A stretch of 64,000 nucleotides of DNA from a bacterium (GCA_016932575.1 JAFGCO010000048.1:62001-126000); one strand, 5' to 3'. Counted from the stretch's first letter, positions 1 to 8,463 are shown. Notes: generated from the letters alone by a model not told the origin. A program made the numbers and translations.

Positions 1-104
1 TGTACGACCGGGTCACCCGCATCCTGAAGATTTATAAAATTAACACCTTTGACCACACGTCCGTCTTTCACATCCAAACAGGGAATGATTCGTTTGGCTA
101 ACAT
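1..104 (-). CDS. hisF: Imidazole glycerol phosphate synthase cyclase subunit HisF (N-terminal part)
   Basis: Only the first 34 codons are inside the window; the gene runs off the left edge. The translation opens [20 protein letters not shown], the standard start of HisF, whose early Asp (here D11) is the family's catalytic acid. HisF is the (beta/alpha)8 cyclase that, with the glutaminase HisH, converts PRFAR and ammonia to imidazole glycerol phosphate and AICAR. It follows hisA after 77 bases in the same direction, so it is the last his gene visible and lies at the distal end of the operon that starts with hisG. The identification is firm despite the truncation because the start motif is highly specific. 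Confidence 0.93.
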   Translation of the reverse strand, partial: MLAKRIIPCLDVKDGRVVKGVNFINLQDAGDPVV

Positions 105-181
105 GAACTGCCTTTCTTTTATGTACGACGATGATAAGATACAATTGGTTTACGATTTCAATAACGAGCCTCATTGATTTG

Positions 182-910
182 CTATGTTTGAAATTGTTGA
201 ATGGCCTGGGCAACATCGATTTTGTTTTCGTAAATGGCCTTTCCTATGATGACACCTTCGATTCCTAAACCTGCGGCATCGGCCACTTTTCGAATATCCT
301 GCATGGATCCAACACCTCCAGAGACAATCACAGATAAGCCTGTATTGCCTGCAATGTCGATCATGGTATCAATATTCGGCCCTGTCAGCATGCCGTCTGC
401 AATAATATCTGTTACAATTACTCGACAAATCCCCAGGTTCTTCATGTTTTTGGCCAATTCGATGAACTGGATCTGCGTTTTTTCGGTCCAGCCTGAAATT
501 GCAACCTTGCCTTCTTGAATATCAATACCGGCCACAATGGAATCTTCTCCATGTTTATCGATGGCCTGCTGTATAATTTCAGGAGATTGTACGGCCACAG
601 ATCCCAATACGACACGGCCAATACCTCGCTCCAGCCAGAATTCGATGCGATCCAGAGTTCTAATACCACCGCCCAGTTCAATGGGGATATCCACATTTCG
701 GGAGATCCGTTCAATAACTGCATCATTCATTCCCGGTCTCCCGAAAGCGCCGTCCAGATTGACCACATGAATCCATCGGGCGCCTGCTTCCTGATACTGT
801 ATTGCGAATTCAAGCGGATCATCAGAGTAAACCGTGGCTGATTGTTCTTGCCCCTGGATGAGCCGCACGACTTTGCCATCCAATAGATCAATGGCAGGTA
901 TGACAATCAT
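182..910 (-). CDS. hisA: Phosphoribosylformimino-5-aminoimidazole carboxamide ribotide isomerase HisA
   Basis: The 242-residue protein has full family length and is a (beta/alpha)8 barrel related to HisF. It catalyses the Amadori-type isomerisation of ProFAR to PRFAR, the fourth step of histidine synthesis. The N-terminal IPAIDLLDGKVVRL segment supplies the first catalytic Asp (D8); the second is D130 in VAGIDIQEGKV. Phosphate-binding glycine loops are visible at ELGGGIRT (about 78-85) and VSGGVGS in the C-terminal half. The ATG is preceded by a strong GGGAGGG Shine-Dalgarno a few bases upstream. It lies between hisH (107-base gap) and hisF (77-base gap), as expected for this operon. Nothing unusual is seen. 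Confidence 0.96.
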   Translation of the reverse strand: MIVIPAIDLLDGKVVRLIQGQEQSATVYSDDPLEFAIQYQEAGARWIHVVNLDGAFGRPGMNDAVIERISRNVDIPIELGGGIRTLDRIEFWLERGIGRVVLGSVAVQSPEIIQQAIDKHGEDSIVAGIDIQEGKVAISGWTEKTQIQFIELAKNMKNLGICRVIVTDIIADGMLTGPNIDTMIDIAGNTGLSVIVSGGVGSMQDIRKVADAAGLGIEGVIIGKAIYENKIDVAQAIQQFQT

Positions 911-1017
911 TTTCCCTCCCTTGCATAATTGTTATTGGAACCACAAGGGTGTGATAAATATTTTACGCCTTGCTTCCGGTTCTTTCAATCACATTGCTAT
1001 TGATGTTGAATCGGAAT

Positions 1018-1614
1018 TTACAGGTTAATAAAATTTTCTAAAATTTTCAGGCCCCATTTTTGAGATTTTTCCGGATGAAATTGGCATCCGAAAAGCGTAT
1101 CTTTCCAAATAGACGAAACAAAGCTGATGTTATACTCTGTTTCACCGGCAATGACGGATGTATCCTCAGGAATCCCGTAATAGCTGTTCGCAAAACAGAA
1201 AAAACTGTCATCGGGAATGTCATTCCACAACGGAGAGGCCCGCCTCTGTGCTACCTGATTCCAGCCCAAATGAGGAATTTTTAATCCTTCCGGAAATCGT
1301 TTGACATGACCTTTCAGAATGGCGAGTCCTTCCACATCGGGGCTTTCTTCACTTGATTCAAAAAGAAGCTGCAGGCCTACACAGATGCCCAGGAAGGGTT
1401 TTTCATGGGCAGCCTGGCAGAGTGATTCCTTCAATTTCAGCCGATGAAGGGCTTCCATGGCTCTGCCGAATGCACCCACTCCGGGCAGCAATATTTTATC
1501 TGCTTTTTGAATGCCTTTCGGATTGTTTACGATTTTTACGGTCGCGCCGCATTTTTCAAGTGCCTTCATCACACTGTGAATGTTACCGGCTTCATAATTA
1601 ATCAATGCAATCAT
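1018..1614 (-). CDS. hisH: Imidazole glycerol phosphate synthase glutamine amidotransferase subunit HisH
   Basis: This 198-residue class I glutamine amidotransferase releases ammonia from glutamine and channels it to HisF. The nucleophile elbow is GICVGLQLLFE with Cys78; the other triad members are His180 and Glu182 in FHPEKS. The N-terminal strand and oxyanion region (LLPGVGAFG, about 42-50) are also as expected. The start codon overlaps the hisB stop by four bases (ATGA), which points to translational coupling, with an AAAGGA ribosome site inside the hisB end. Val in place of the more usual Leu after the catalytic Cys is a minor variant. Identification is secure from the motifs and from the hisB and hisA neighbours. 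Confidence 0.96.
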   Translation of the reverse strand: MIALINYEAGNIHSVMKALEKCGATVKIVNNPKGIQKADKILLPGVGAFGRAMEALHRLKLKESLCQAAHEKPFLGICVGLQLLFESSEESPDVEGLAILKGHVKRFPEGLKIPHLGWNQVAQRRASPLWNDIPDDSFFCFANSYYGIPEDTSVIAGETEYNISFVSSIWKDTLFGCQFHPEKSQKWGLKILENFINL

Positions 1615-2201
1615 TTGAGTGTTCCTTTGGTTGAAGGCACTGAAGGATTGCCCGGATTGACTGCGAGCGCATGCTGCAAAGCCTTGGCAAAGCTTTTATA
1701 AAGAGATTCAACTGCATGATGCAAGTTGCGTCCTCGGATCAAATCTATATGCAGTGTCATGGCGCTGCCAATGGCAAGTCCCTGAAAAAATTCCGGAATG
1801 GTTTCCGTATGAAATGACCCTATTGACAGGAGATTCATAGGAAAATTCCAAACAAAGTGGGGACGGCCGCTGAGGTCAATTGCCACTCTGGTCAGCGATT
1901 CGTCCATAGGGCAGCAAGCCCAGCCGAACCGCTGGATACCGGACTTGTCTCCCATAGCCTTGGTCAAAGCCTGACCGATACAGATACCCACATCCTCTAC
2001 GGTATGGTGTTCATCCACCTCCAGATCCCCTTTGGCTGTGATTTTTAAATCAATCAGACTATGTCTGGATAAAGCGTTGAGCATGTGGTCAAAGAAACCA
2101 ATACCGGTTTCAATAGCTGCTTTACCTGTTCCGTCCAGGTTTAACTCCACGCGGATATTGGTTTCTTCTGTTTTTCGTTCGACTTTTGCTTTTCTAGGCA
2201 T
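1611..2201 (-). CDS. hisB: Imidazoleglycerol-phosphate dehydratase HisB (monofunctional)
   Basis: The protein is the stand-alone dehydratase (about 196 residues), without the N-terminal histidinol-phosphatase domain of enterobacterial HisB, so another enzyme must perform that step. It dehydrates imidazole glycerol phosphate to imidazole acetol phosphate using two Mn ions. Metal-ligand motifs are visible as FFDHML and DEHHTVEDVG in the N-terminal half and the H-H-x-x-E type segment (HHAVESLYK) near the C-terminus. The ORF can be opened at a TTG two codons earlier, but the ATG at 2201 has a GGAG site six bases upstream and is preferred. Its end overlaps the hisH start by four bases. Confidence 0.95.
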   Translation of the reverse strand: MPRKAKVERKTEETNIRVELNLDGTGKAAIETGIGFFDHMLNALSRHSLIDLKITAKGDLEVDEHHTVEDVGICIGQALTKAMGDKSGIQRFGWACCPMDESLTRVAIDLSGRPHFVWNFPMNLLSIGSFHTETIPEFFQGLAIGSAMTLHIDLIRGRNLHHAVESLYKSFAKALQHALAVNPGNPSVPSTKGTLK

Positions 2202-2404
2202 GATCAACTCCGATTTTTATGATTGGAGTCTGACACTTCCCTGTGTCCCGAAATAAGTCCGAGACGATTAATCGGCCGCACCGAAGATTCCCCTTCGGAA
2301 AGGCGGATCGACAGGAAGTCAAGAACAGGCTGCCGATTTGGGATTGTATCATCAATAAAATTTTCATATCATTTTTAATGAGATTGTCGAAAAAGTATTT
2401 AAAC

Positions 2405-2423
2405 TTAACCTCCGGGAGGTTAA
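2405..2423. other. Perfect inverted repeat downstream of hisC
   Basis: TTAACCT and AGGTTAA flank a five-base CCGGG centre in the 231-base gap between hisC and hisB. On the minus strand it lies directly after the hisC stop and is followed by a mixed A/T stretch rather than a clean U run, so it would be at best a weak terminator. It may be an mRNA-processing or partial-termination site within the operon. The rest of the gap shows a possible extended -10 (TGATACAAT on the minus strand) without a good -35, and no other coding potential. Confidence 0.35.
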
Positions 2424-2432
2424 AAATAATGT

Positions 2433-3542
2433 TTAGAATGGTTTTTCAACAGTCTTAACTATTTCTTCAACAGCATTCAGAAACGCTTTGTTTTCACGGG
2501 GCGTGCCTACGGTGACCCGCAGGCAGCAATCCAGGGGCGGTTTGTTGCCAACATCCCGAACAAGAATCCCCCTGGCTTTCAATCCATCAAATATTTTTTT
2601 CTTGTCAGATGTTTTGAAAAGAATGAAATTCGCCTCACTGATGAATGGTTTAATTTGCGGAATTTTTTGCATTTGATCAAACAGTTTCTGCCGATCACTG
2701 ACAATTTTTTTAACATGCTGATCCATCCATTCTCGATGATCCAGTAAATAATTGGCAGTCAGCAGTGTGAACAGGTTGACATTATAGGGGATATTTGCTT
2801 TTTGCAATTCCCGGATTATGTCAGGATGGCCGATTAAATAACCGAGACGGAGTCCGGCCAGACCAAATGCCTTGGAAAATGTCCTTGAGATGATCAAATT
2901 GGGATAATCTTCCAGCAAAGGCAAGGCACTTTTTCCGCCAAATTCCGTATACGCTTCATCCCATATGACCAATCCCCGGGTATTTTGCAAAATGCTTGTC
3001 AACTGATCCAGCGGAATCACAATGCCCGTGGGATTGTCCGGAGAGCATAGCAGTATCAATTTGGCTGTTTTTGCAGCCGGAATCATGGCATCCATATCCA
3101 GGGAGAAATTGTTTTGTTTGTCGATATTGAGTATCCTGCCCTGAAAAATCCTGACAGCCAAATCAAACAGTGAAAAAGTCGGCGGTGTAATGATAACGCT
3201 GTCTCCAGGAACAATAACCGAGGTGCATATCAAATAGAGAAGCTGGTTTGAGCCGTGACCGAGAAGGATCTGGTCTTCATTGACATTAAACCATTGAGCA
3301 AGCCGGTTTTTCAGGGATCCTGGATTGTATTCGGGATAGAGTGGCCACTTGATCTGCTGCATTTTCTGCAGAATGACTGTTTTCCAGTCCTGAGGAATAT
3401 CATAGGGATTTTCGTTTTGATTTAATTTAGCGACAACTGTTTCCTGGGGAGGCGCCGTATACCCTGCTAAAGCCCGAATTTCCGGTTTGATACATTGAAG
3501 TGCGCTATTTAATGCGTTGTTTGACCGCATTGGCGTGTCCAT
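2433..3542 (-). CDS. hisC: Histidinol-phosphate aminotransferase HisC
   Basis: This PLP-dependent fold-type I aminotransferase (369 residues) converts imidazole acetol phosphate plus glutamate to histidinol phosphate. Visible motifs are KLNQNENPYD near the N-terminus, the CSPDNPTG loop, WDEAYTEF with the Asp that contacts the pyridine nitrogen, SRTFSKAFGLAGLRLGY with the Schiff-base Lys, and the C-terminal Arg region LRVTVGTPREN. The start is set at the ATG at 3542 because a GGAGGGA site sits five bases upstream; a longer reading begins with TTG at 3563 without a ribosome site. The gene start overlaps the end of hisD by 38 bases, which suggests coupled translation. Confidence 0.95.
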   Translation of the reverse strand: MDTPMRSNNALNSALQCIKPEIRALAGYTAPPQETVVAKLNQNENPYDIPQDWKTVILQKMQQIKWPLYPEYNPGSLKNRLAQWFNVNEDQILLGHGSNQLLYLICTSVIVPGDSVIITPPTFSLFDLAVRIFQGRILNIDKQNNFSLDMDAMIPAAKTAKLILLCSPDNPTGIVIPLDQLTSILQNTRGLVIWDEAYTEFGGKSALPLLEDYPNLIISRTFSKAFGLAGLRLGYLIGHPDIIRELQKANIPYNVNLFTLLTANYLLDHREWMDQHVKKIVSDRQKLFDQMQKIPQIKPFISEANFILFKTSDKKKIFDGLKARGILVRDVGNKPPLDCCLRVTVGTPRENKAFLNAVEEIVKTVEKPF

Positions 3543-4791
3543 CGAATCCCTCCATGTTGGCAAATGTCATAATTTTTTCCGCTTCCATTTTCAGAGATGA
3601 TTGCGAATACTGAATAATACTGCTCACTTTTTGAAAGTCCCCGGTTCCGAGGGGAGAGGCAAACCGGGCTGTCTGATTGGTCGGCAGAACATGATTGGGT
3701 CCTGCCCAGTAATCGCCTGCGGTCTCAGGAGAAAAATGACCCAGAAAAATAGCGCCTGCATTTCTGATCCGGCCAATTGTTTCCCAGGGCTGATTAACAT
3801 GCAGGCCCAGATGTTCTGCAGCAAGCCGGTTTGTGAGACTGATTGCCTGTTCCCAGTTTTTTGTGACTAAAATACCGCCCCAGGTTTTCAATGACGGCTC
3901 AAATATTTCTGCTCGCTGCAATGTTTGTGCTTGTTCCAAAATGGCCTGTTTTACCTGATTTGCCAGATTTTCATTGTCTGTGACGCAGATCGCCGACGCC
4001 AGCGGATCGTGTTCGGCCTGGGCCAGGAGATCTGCGGCCGTAAAATCGGGATTGGCTGTGCTGTCTGCGAGAATGACCACTTCACTGGGACCGGCAATCA
4101 TATCAATATCCACAAGTCCATAAACCTGTCGTTTGCCCTCGGCCACATAAATATTGCCTGGCCCCACAATTTTATCCACTCTTGGGATTATTTTTGTACC
4201 ATAGGCCAATGCTCCAATGGCCTGGGCTCCGCCGACCTTAAAAATTCGGGAAATGCCGAGTACTTGTGCGGCCGCCAGAATGGCCATGTGAATCTGTCCG
4301 TTTTTATCCGGAGGTGAAACCGCAAGGATTTCATGAACACCCGCGGCCTGTGCAGGAACAGCTGCCATGATCAGTGAGGACGGATATACGGCTCTGCCGC
4401 CGGGAACATAAATCCCCACCCGCTCCAGGGGAGTTATTCGCTGCCCCAATAACGTGTCGGGATTTTTCCAATCGAGCCATGATTGCCGTTTTTCTTTTTC
4501 ATGAAATCTCCGGATATTGCTGACAGACTCTCGAAGGATGTCCATCCATCCGGGCGGCATATTATGAACAGCTTTTTCAATATCTTCATTGGAAACCTGT
4601 AAGTTGTGCGACGGAATGTCTGCGCCGTCAAATTTTCGGGTTAATTTGCTTAATGCGGCATCACCATGCTCACGGACTTTTCGTAATATTCGGGTTACAC
4701 TGTCCCGTACATCCTGTGAGATTTCCTGCCGTCGGCTTTCAAATCTCTCCAGAAATGCACCGATCTGATCACCTTTGTATATATTGATCAT
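3505..4791 (-). CDS. hisD: Histidinol dehydrogenase HisD
   Basis: The 428-residue zinc enzyme carries out the last two steps of histidine synthesis, oxidising histidinol to histidine with two NAD. Family blocks present are GIYVPGG, KIVGPGNIYVAEGKR, MIAGPSEVVILAD, LLAQAEHDP with conserved zinc and catalytic residues, LAAEHLGLH, and the C-terminal GDYWAGPNHVLPT and ARFASPL segments. Length is normal for the family. The ATG at 4791 has GGAAGGA six bases before it and is chosen over a TTG 24 bases upstream. The gene follows hisG after 55 bases and runs into hisC, giving the order G-D-C-B-H-A-F. Confidence 0.96.
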   Translation of the reverse strand: MINIYKGDQIGAFLERFESRRQEISQDVRDSVTRILRKVREHGDAALSKLTRKFDGADIPSHNLQVSNEDIEKAVHNMPPGWMDILRESVSNIRRFHEKEKRQSWLDWKNPDTLLGQRITPLERVGIYVPGGRAVYPSSLIMAAVPAQAAGVHEILAVSPPDKNGQIHMAILAAAQVLGISRIFKVGGAQAIGALAYGTKIIPRVDKIVGPGNIYVAEGKRQVYGLVDIDMIAGPSEVVILADSTANPDFTAADLLAQAEHDPLASAICVTDNENLANQVKQAILEQAQTLQRAEIFEPSLKTWGGILVTKNWEQAISLTNRLAAEHLGLHVNQPWETIGRIRNAGAIFLGHFSPETAGDYWAGPNHVLPTNQTARFASPLGTGDFQKVSSIIQYSQSSLKMEAEKIMTFANMEGFDGHANAVKQRIK

Positions 4792-4846
4792 ATGGATTCC
4801 TTCCAAAATGTTCAATCAAATATAATGATTTGATTTTTCATTTGCA

Positions 4847-5728
4847 TCAAGGAATAACTTTATTTAAAGGATATTCAATGATATCGCAGGCGCCTGCCTT
4901 TTTAAGTTCAGGAATCAGGTCGCGCACAATTTTTTCTTCAACAACAATTTCCACAGCCACCCACTTTGTGTCATATAATTCAGAAATGGTCGGATTTTTC
5001 ATCGAAGGCAGAGTTCTTACGATTTTATCCATCTGTTCCCTTGGCAGGTTCATTTTCAAACCCACCTTGGTTTCTGCAGCCAGTGCTCCCTGCAGCAGCA
5101 TGGCAATATTTTCAATTTTCTGTTTTTTCCAGGGATTTTTATAGCTTTCTTTATTTGCAATCAACCGGGTGGTTGAAGTTAATATGGTATCGATAATCCG
5201 TAAATTGTTCGCTTGCAATGAAGAACCGGTTTCTGTAGCTTCAACAATGGCATCGACGAGGTTGGGGGTTTTCACTTCGGTGGCGCCCCATGAAAATTCC
5301 ACATCTGCATCAATACCTTGTGAAGATAAAAAATCACGAGTTAAATTCACCACTTCCGTGGCGATCCGTTTTCCCTGTAAATCCTTTATCGATTGAATCG
5401 GGGAATCATTGGGGACAGCCAATACCCAGCGAACTGGCCGTAAAGTGGCTTTAGCATACATCAGATCGCTCACTTCCACCACATCGGACCGGGTCTCTTT
5501 TACCCAGTCGATGCCCGTGAGTCCCACATCAAACACCCCATCATCAACATATCGGGCAATTTCCTGAGCCCGGATTAAAATGGCTTCAATCTCATCGTCA
5601 TCGACAGAGGGAAAATACGAGCGGGACCGTATATTAAAATTGAAACCCGCTTTGGAGAGATATTTTAATGTGGCTTCCTGAAGACTGCCTTTGGGCAGCC
5701 CGATTTTTAATATTTGCTGACTTGTCAT
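4847..5728 (-). CDS. hisG: ATP phosphoribosyltransferase HisG, long form
   Basis: HisG condenses ATP and PRPP to phosphoribosyl-ATP, the committed step. At 293 residues this is the long form: catalytic domains (about 1-215) plus a C-terminal ACT-like regulatory domain (about 220-293, containing [11 protein letters not shown] and [10 protein letters not shown]). Long-form HisG is feedback-inhibited by histidine and does not need HisZ. The N-terminal KIGLPKGSL and the [10 protein letters not shown] segment are typical. It is the first structural gene of the operon and has an AAAGGA site six bases before the ATG. Expression is probably also controlled by the attenuator directly upstream (5761-5962), so both enzyme and transcription would sense histidine. 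Confidence 0.96.
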   Translation of the reverse strand: MTSQQILKIGLPKGSLQEATLKYLSKAGFNFNIRSRSYFPSVDDDEIEAILIRAQEIARYVDDGVFDVGLTGIDWVKETRSDVVEVSDLMYAKATLRPVRWVLAVPNDSPIQSIKDLQGKRIATEVVNLTRDFLSSQGIDADVEFSWGATEVKTPNLVDAIVEATETGSSLQANNLRIIDTILTSTTRLIANKESYKNPWKKQKIENIAMLLQGALAAETKVGLKMNLPREQMDKIVRTLPSMKNPTISELYDTKWVAVEIVVEEKIVRDLIPELKKAGACDIIEYPLNKVIP

Positions 5729-5760
5729 TTGTATTCCTTTCTAAAAAATCAATCACATCA

Positions 5761-5789
5761 AATAAAAAAGCCCACCGAATGGGGTGGGC
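5761..5789 (-). terminator. his operon attenuator terminator (segments 3:4)
   Basis: On the minus strand GCCCACC (5789-5783) pairs perfectly with GGTGGGC (5776-5770) around a six-base loop and is followed by TTTTTTATT. It lies between the leader-peptide gene and hisG in the direction of transcription, so it is an intrinsic terminator that would stop the his transcript 30-40 bases before hisG. Its left arm is also part of a competing hairpin with 5832-5843. Confidence 0.88.
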
Positions 5790-5885
5790 AATTTGACTTC
5801 TGTATGTTCATACTGAGAAAATCAGGATATACAAATTCCACCCGATAAGGAGCACCTTCCGGCGTGATGATCATGGTGGAATGTA
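5782..5885 (-). promoter_or_regulatory. his leader RNA: alternative 1:2 and 2:3 hairpins
   Basis: Three mutually exclusive segments precede the terminator on the minus strand. Segment 1 (5885-5875, TACATTCCACC) lies in the His codons. Segment 2 (5843-5832) reads GGGTGGAATTTG. Segment 3 (5795-5782) reads CAAATTGCCCACCC. Segment 1 is complementary to segment 2 (ATTCCACC with GGTGGAAT exactly). Segment 2 also pairs with segment 3 (GGGTGG with CCACCC and AATTTG with CAAATT, with a two-base bulge). Formation of 2:3 would remove the left arm of the terminator. This is the layout of ribosome-mediated attenuation: stalling at His codons masks segment 1, frees segment 2 and allows read-through into hisG. 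Confidence 0.85.
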
Positions 5886-5902
5886 TGAGCATTAAAATTC
5901 AC
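5822..5902 (-). CDS. hisL: his operon leader peptide
   Basis: This 26-codon ORF reads MNFNA-HTFHHDHH-AGRCS and ends in GGICIS before a TGA. Five of eight consecutive residues are His (HTFHHDHH). The start is a GTG with a GGAGA site eight bases upstream, about 30 bases downstream of a near-consensus promoter. The His codons overlap RNA segment 1 of the alternative hairpins, so ribosome position would decide whether the terminator at 5761-5789 forms. The peptide has no role beyond sensing charged tRNA-His in known his attenuators. It is less His-dense than the enterobacterial leader, with His codons interrupted by Thr, Phe and Asp. Calling it hisL rests on position, His content and RNA structure together. 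Confidence 0.85.
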   Translation of the reverse strand: MNFNAHTFHHDHHAGRCSLSGGICIS

Positions 5903-5933
5903 AGATTATATCTCCGATATCAATTAAAGTTTA

Positions 5934-5962
5934 ATTATAATACTCAATCCGCAAAAAGTCAA
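5934..5962 (-). promoter_or_regulatory. his operon sigma-70-type promoter
   Basis: On the minus strand TTGACT (5962-5957) and a perfect TATAAT (5939-5934) are separated by exactly 17 bases. Initiation would fall near 5927, about 25 bases before the hisL GTG. It is the only strong promoter seen upstream of the his genes. Confidence 0.85.
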
Positions 5963-6034
5963 GAATAATTTTAATTCGAAAAAATATTTTATTTAATTGT
6001 TAAAATCCAGGAACGGCAGTGAAAGATAAAAAAC

Positions 6035-6063
6035 TTGATAATCTTTTGAAAATATCGTAAATT
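6035..6063 (+). promoter_or_regulatory. Candidate promoter for the HNH gene
   Basis: TTGATA and TAAATT are spaced by 17 bases on the plus strand, about 36 bases before the HNH start codon. The -35 is one base from consensus, the -10 two. This AT-rich divergent region also contains the his promoter, so chance matches are possible. Confidence 0.4.
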
Positions 6064-6098
6064 AAACCGATTTTCTCTTAACGGGGAAGGGGGAAATC

Positions 6099-6602
6099 GT
6101 GTTGACGGGACGTGTGTTATTATTGAATCAGAATTATGAGCCAATGAGTGTGTGCAGTGCTCGCAAGGCCATCATCCTTCTCTATCTGGGCAAGGCTGAA
6201 ATGGTTGAAAAGGATCATGGATGGGTGCATTCGGTGAACACCTCGATGCCGCTTCCCAGTATTGTCCGTTTGATTCGTCTGGTGAAGAAACCGCGTCGGC
6301 GTGTGCTTTTAAACCGTAAGAATGTCATACGGCGGGATCGTTATCAGTGCCAATACTGCGGAACAAAGAACGATGTTTTTACAATTGACCACGTTGTTCC
6401 AAAAGTAAGGGGAGGAAAAGATACCTGGGAAAATTTGGTATGCGCCTGTATGACCTGCAATTGTAAAAAGGGCAACCGTACACCTCAGGAAGCGCATATG
6501 CCCCTGATACGTGAACCGAAAAAACCGGGATATCTCTTTTTTGTCCGTTCAATGATTGGAAATCCGGATGAAAAGTGGAAACCGTATTTATTTATGAATT
6601 AG
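6099..6602 (+). CDS. HNH endonuclease domain protein
   Basis: The 167-residue protein has a compact C-terminal HNH nuclease fold. A CQYC pair (C84, C87) and a second CMTC pair form the likely structural zinc site. Between them IDHVVPKVRGG gives the Asp-His of the beta-beta-alpha metal motif, WENLV gives the central Asn, and TCNCKKGNRTP the distal Asn. The N-terminal 80 residues (NQNYEPM, CSARKAI) resemble the small stand-alone HNH proteins widespread in bacteria, often of unknown role. The start is GTG with a GGGGAAGGGGGA purine tract just upstream. It is divergent from the his operon and 122 bases before trpS; there is no partner methylase, so a restriction role is not supported. Confidence 0.85.
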   Translation: MLTGRVLLLNQNYEPMSVCSARKAIILLYLGKAEMVEKDHGWVHSVNTSMPLPSIVRLIRLVKKPRRRVLLNRKNVIRRDRYQCQYCGTKNDVFTIDHVVPKVRGGKDTWENLVCACMTCNCKKGNRTPQEAHMPLIREPKKPGYLFFVRSMIGNPDEKWKPYLFMN

Positions 6603-6724
6603 AGATATATTATAGAAGACGATAAAGTTAAGGGATCAAAGCCAGCAATCGCATATTACAGTGTTTTCACCGATCAATCAGTATTGATGCTGTTTTCAAC
6701 AACGACCAATAAAATGAGGAATGG

Positions 6725-7714
6725 ATGAATCACAAAAAGAAGCGGATTTTAAGCGGCATGAGGCCTACAGGGCGTTTGCATTTGGGTAATTATGTGGGAG
6801 CACTGGAAAACTGGATTGAATTGCAGAAAACATATCACAGTTTTCACATGGTGGCAGATTGGCATATGTTGACAACTGCTCCCGAAACTACCAAAGAAAT
6901 CAGGGAGAACAGCATTGAAGTTGTCATAGATTGGTTGAGTGCAGGGCTGGATCCTGAAAAGAGTCCGCTTTTTGTGCAATCGCATGTTCGGGAACATGCC
7001 GAATTGTACCTGGTGTTTTCTATGCTGATCACAGTCGCACGGCTTCAGCGAAATCCTACTGTGAAAGAACAGGCACGGGATTTGGGATTGGAAGCAAATA
7101 TGTCGTTCGGACATTTGGGCTATCCCGTCCTGCAGGCCGCAGATATTCTTATATATAAAGCAGATGCTGTACCTGTGGGAGAAGATCAGGCTCCCCACGT
7201 GGAAATTTGCCGGGAGCTGGCCAGGCGGTTTAATTATGTCTATCGGGAGGTTTTTCCGGAACCGGAAACCATTCTGACAAAATTTGCGCGCCTGCCCGGT
7301 CTGGATAATAAAAAAATGAGCAAATCCATGGACAATTGCATCTTCCTGTCCGATTCGCCTGAAGCCATTCAGAAAAAGGTCATGCAGGCATATACAGATC
7401 CCACGCGAGTTCGAAAAACCGATCCCGGACATCCTGAGGGCTGTGTGGTGTTTGCCTATCATCAGAAGTTCGATCCAGATACTCTCGCTCAGGTCAAACG
7501 GGACTGCAAGGCAGGAAAACTCGGTTGTGTGGAGCACAAGCGTCAAATGGCTCAAAGACTCATTGATGAACTTGCACAGATTCGTGAACGTCGCATATAT
7601 TATGAAAATCACCGGGACGAAGTAAAGACGATTATTGCCCATGGGGATTCTCAAGCGAAGAAAGTCGCCCAGGAAACGATGACTGAGGTGATGGAGGCCA
7701 TGCAAATGGGGTAG
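6725..7714 (+). CDS. trpS: Tryptophanyl-tRNA synthetase
   Basis: This class I aminoacyl-tRNA synthetase (329 residues) charges tRNA-Trp. The HIGH-type motif is PTGRLHLGN (14-22) and the KMSKS motif is KKMSKS (about 196-201). Other TrpRS signatures include SHVREHAEL, YPVLQAADIL and PVGEDQAPH for tryptophan and ATP binding. Length is normal for bacterial TrpRS. The ATG has a GAGGAATGG site just upstream, and the stop is two bases before scpA, so trpS and scpA are probably cotranscribed. A 318-codon open frame on the opposite strand within this gene is a shadow. Confidence 0.96.
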   Translation: MNHKKKRILSGMRPTGRLHLGNYVGALENWIELQKTYHSFHMVADWHMLTTAPETTKEIRENSIEVVIDWLSAGLDPEKSPLFVQSHVREHAELYLVFSMLITVARLQRNPTVKEQARDLGLEANMSFGHLGYPVLQAADILIYKADAVPVGEDQAPHVEICRELARRFNYVYREVFPEPETILTKFARLPGLDNKKMSKSMDNCIFLSDSPEAIQKKVMQAYTDPTRVRKTDPGHPEGCVVFAYHQKFDPDTLAQVKRDCKAGKLGCVEHKRQMAQRLIDELAQIRERRIYYENHRDEVKTIIAHGDSQAKKVAQETMTEVMEAMQMG

Positions 7715-7716
7715 CT

Positions 7717-8463
7717 GTGGCTGACATCATCAATGAAAAGGAATCTTATCGCATCAGACTTTCAAATTTTGAAGGGCCATTGGATCTTTTGCTCTATTTG
7801 ATCCGCAAAGAGGAAATTGATATCTATGACATCCCCATTGCCTCGATTACCCAGCAATATTTGGAATATGTGGAGCTGATGAAAGAACTGGATCTGGAAG
7901 TGGCAGGAGAATTTATACTCATGGCGGCCACCCTGCTTCAAATTAAAGTAAGAATGCTTCTGCCGCGAAGTACGGAAGACGTTGAAGAGGAGGAAACGGA
8001 TCCACGTGCAGAACTCGTCCGGCAACTGCTGGAATACAGGCGGTTCAAGGAGGTGGCGGAATCTTTGACTGATATTGAAGACCGGCAGCGTCGTTTGTTT
8101 CCAAGAAGCTATTTTAACTGGCATAAGAAATGCCGGAATCAGGAGACAGAGATTATTTTGAAAGAGGTCAGTCTGTTTGATTTATTAAACGCTTTTAAAA
8201 CTGCAATCGATAATATGCCTGAAGCTGCATTTCATGAAGTCGAAGAGGAAATGGCCACCATTGAAGAACAAATGGAATTTTTAGAAACACAGTTGAAAGC
8301 GACCTCACAGCTTTCGTTTATGTATATCATGAAGACCTTGAAAAATCGAGTGCAGGTTGTTGTTACATTTATGGCGATTTTGGAAATGATCCGTACAAGC
8401 CGTATTCTGGTTCAGCAATCCGAGGTATTTGGTGAAATTTGGATTATTCGCAGGGAAGGGTAG
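7717..8463 (+). CDS. scpA: Segregation and condensation protein A
   Basis: ScpA is the kleisin of the bacterial SMC-ScpAB condensin. It bridges the SMC head and neck and binds ScpB dimers, working on the nucleoid in chromosome segregation. The N-terminal FEGPLDLLLYLIRKEEIDIYD block is the family signature; an acidic linker (EDVEEEETD) and a C-terminal winged-helix region follow. At 248 residues the length is typical. The start is a GTG three bases after the trpS stop. scpB follows after 173 bases that hold only short direct repeats such as gttacaagttacaggtta and no ORF. SMC itself is not in the window. Confidence 0.95.
   Translation: MADIINEKESYRIRLSNFEGPLDLLLYLIRKEEIDIYDIPIASITQQYLEYVELMKELDLEVAGEFILMAATLLQIKVRMLLPRSTEDVEEEETDPRAELVRQLLEYRRFKEVAESLTDIEDRQRRLFPRSYFNWHKKCRNQETEIILKEVSLFDLLNAFKTAIDNMPEAAFHEVEEEMATIEEQMEFLETQLKATSQLSFMYIMKTLKNRVQVVVTFMAILEMIRTSRILVQQSEVFGEIWIIRREG

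Noticed and set aside
2208-2432. Separate promoter for hisB-H-A-F
   Set aside because: Only an extended -10-like TGATACAAT was found, with no acceptable -35 at the right distance.
6749-7705. 318-codon open frame antisense to trpS
   Set aside because: It lies wholly inside trpS, whose motifs are complete; the translation is Cys/His/Phe-rich without a domain and has no ribosome site.
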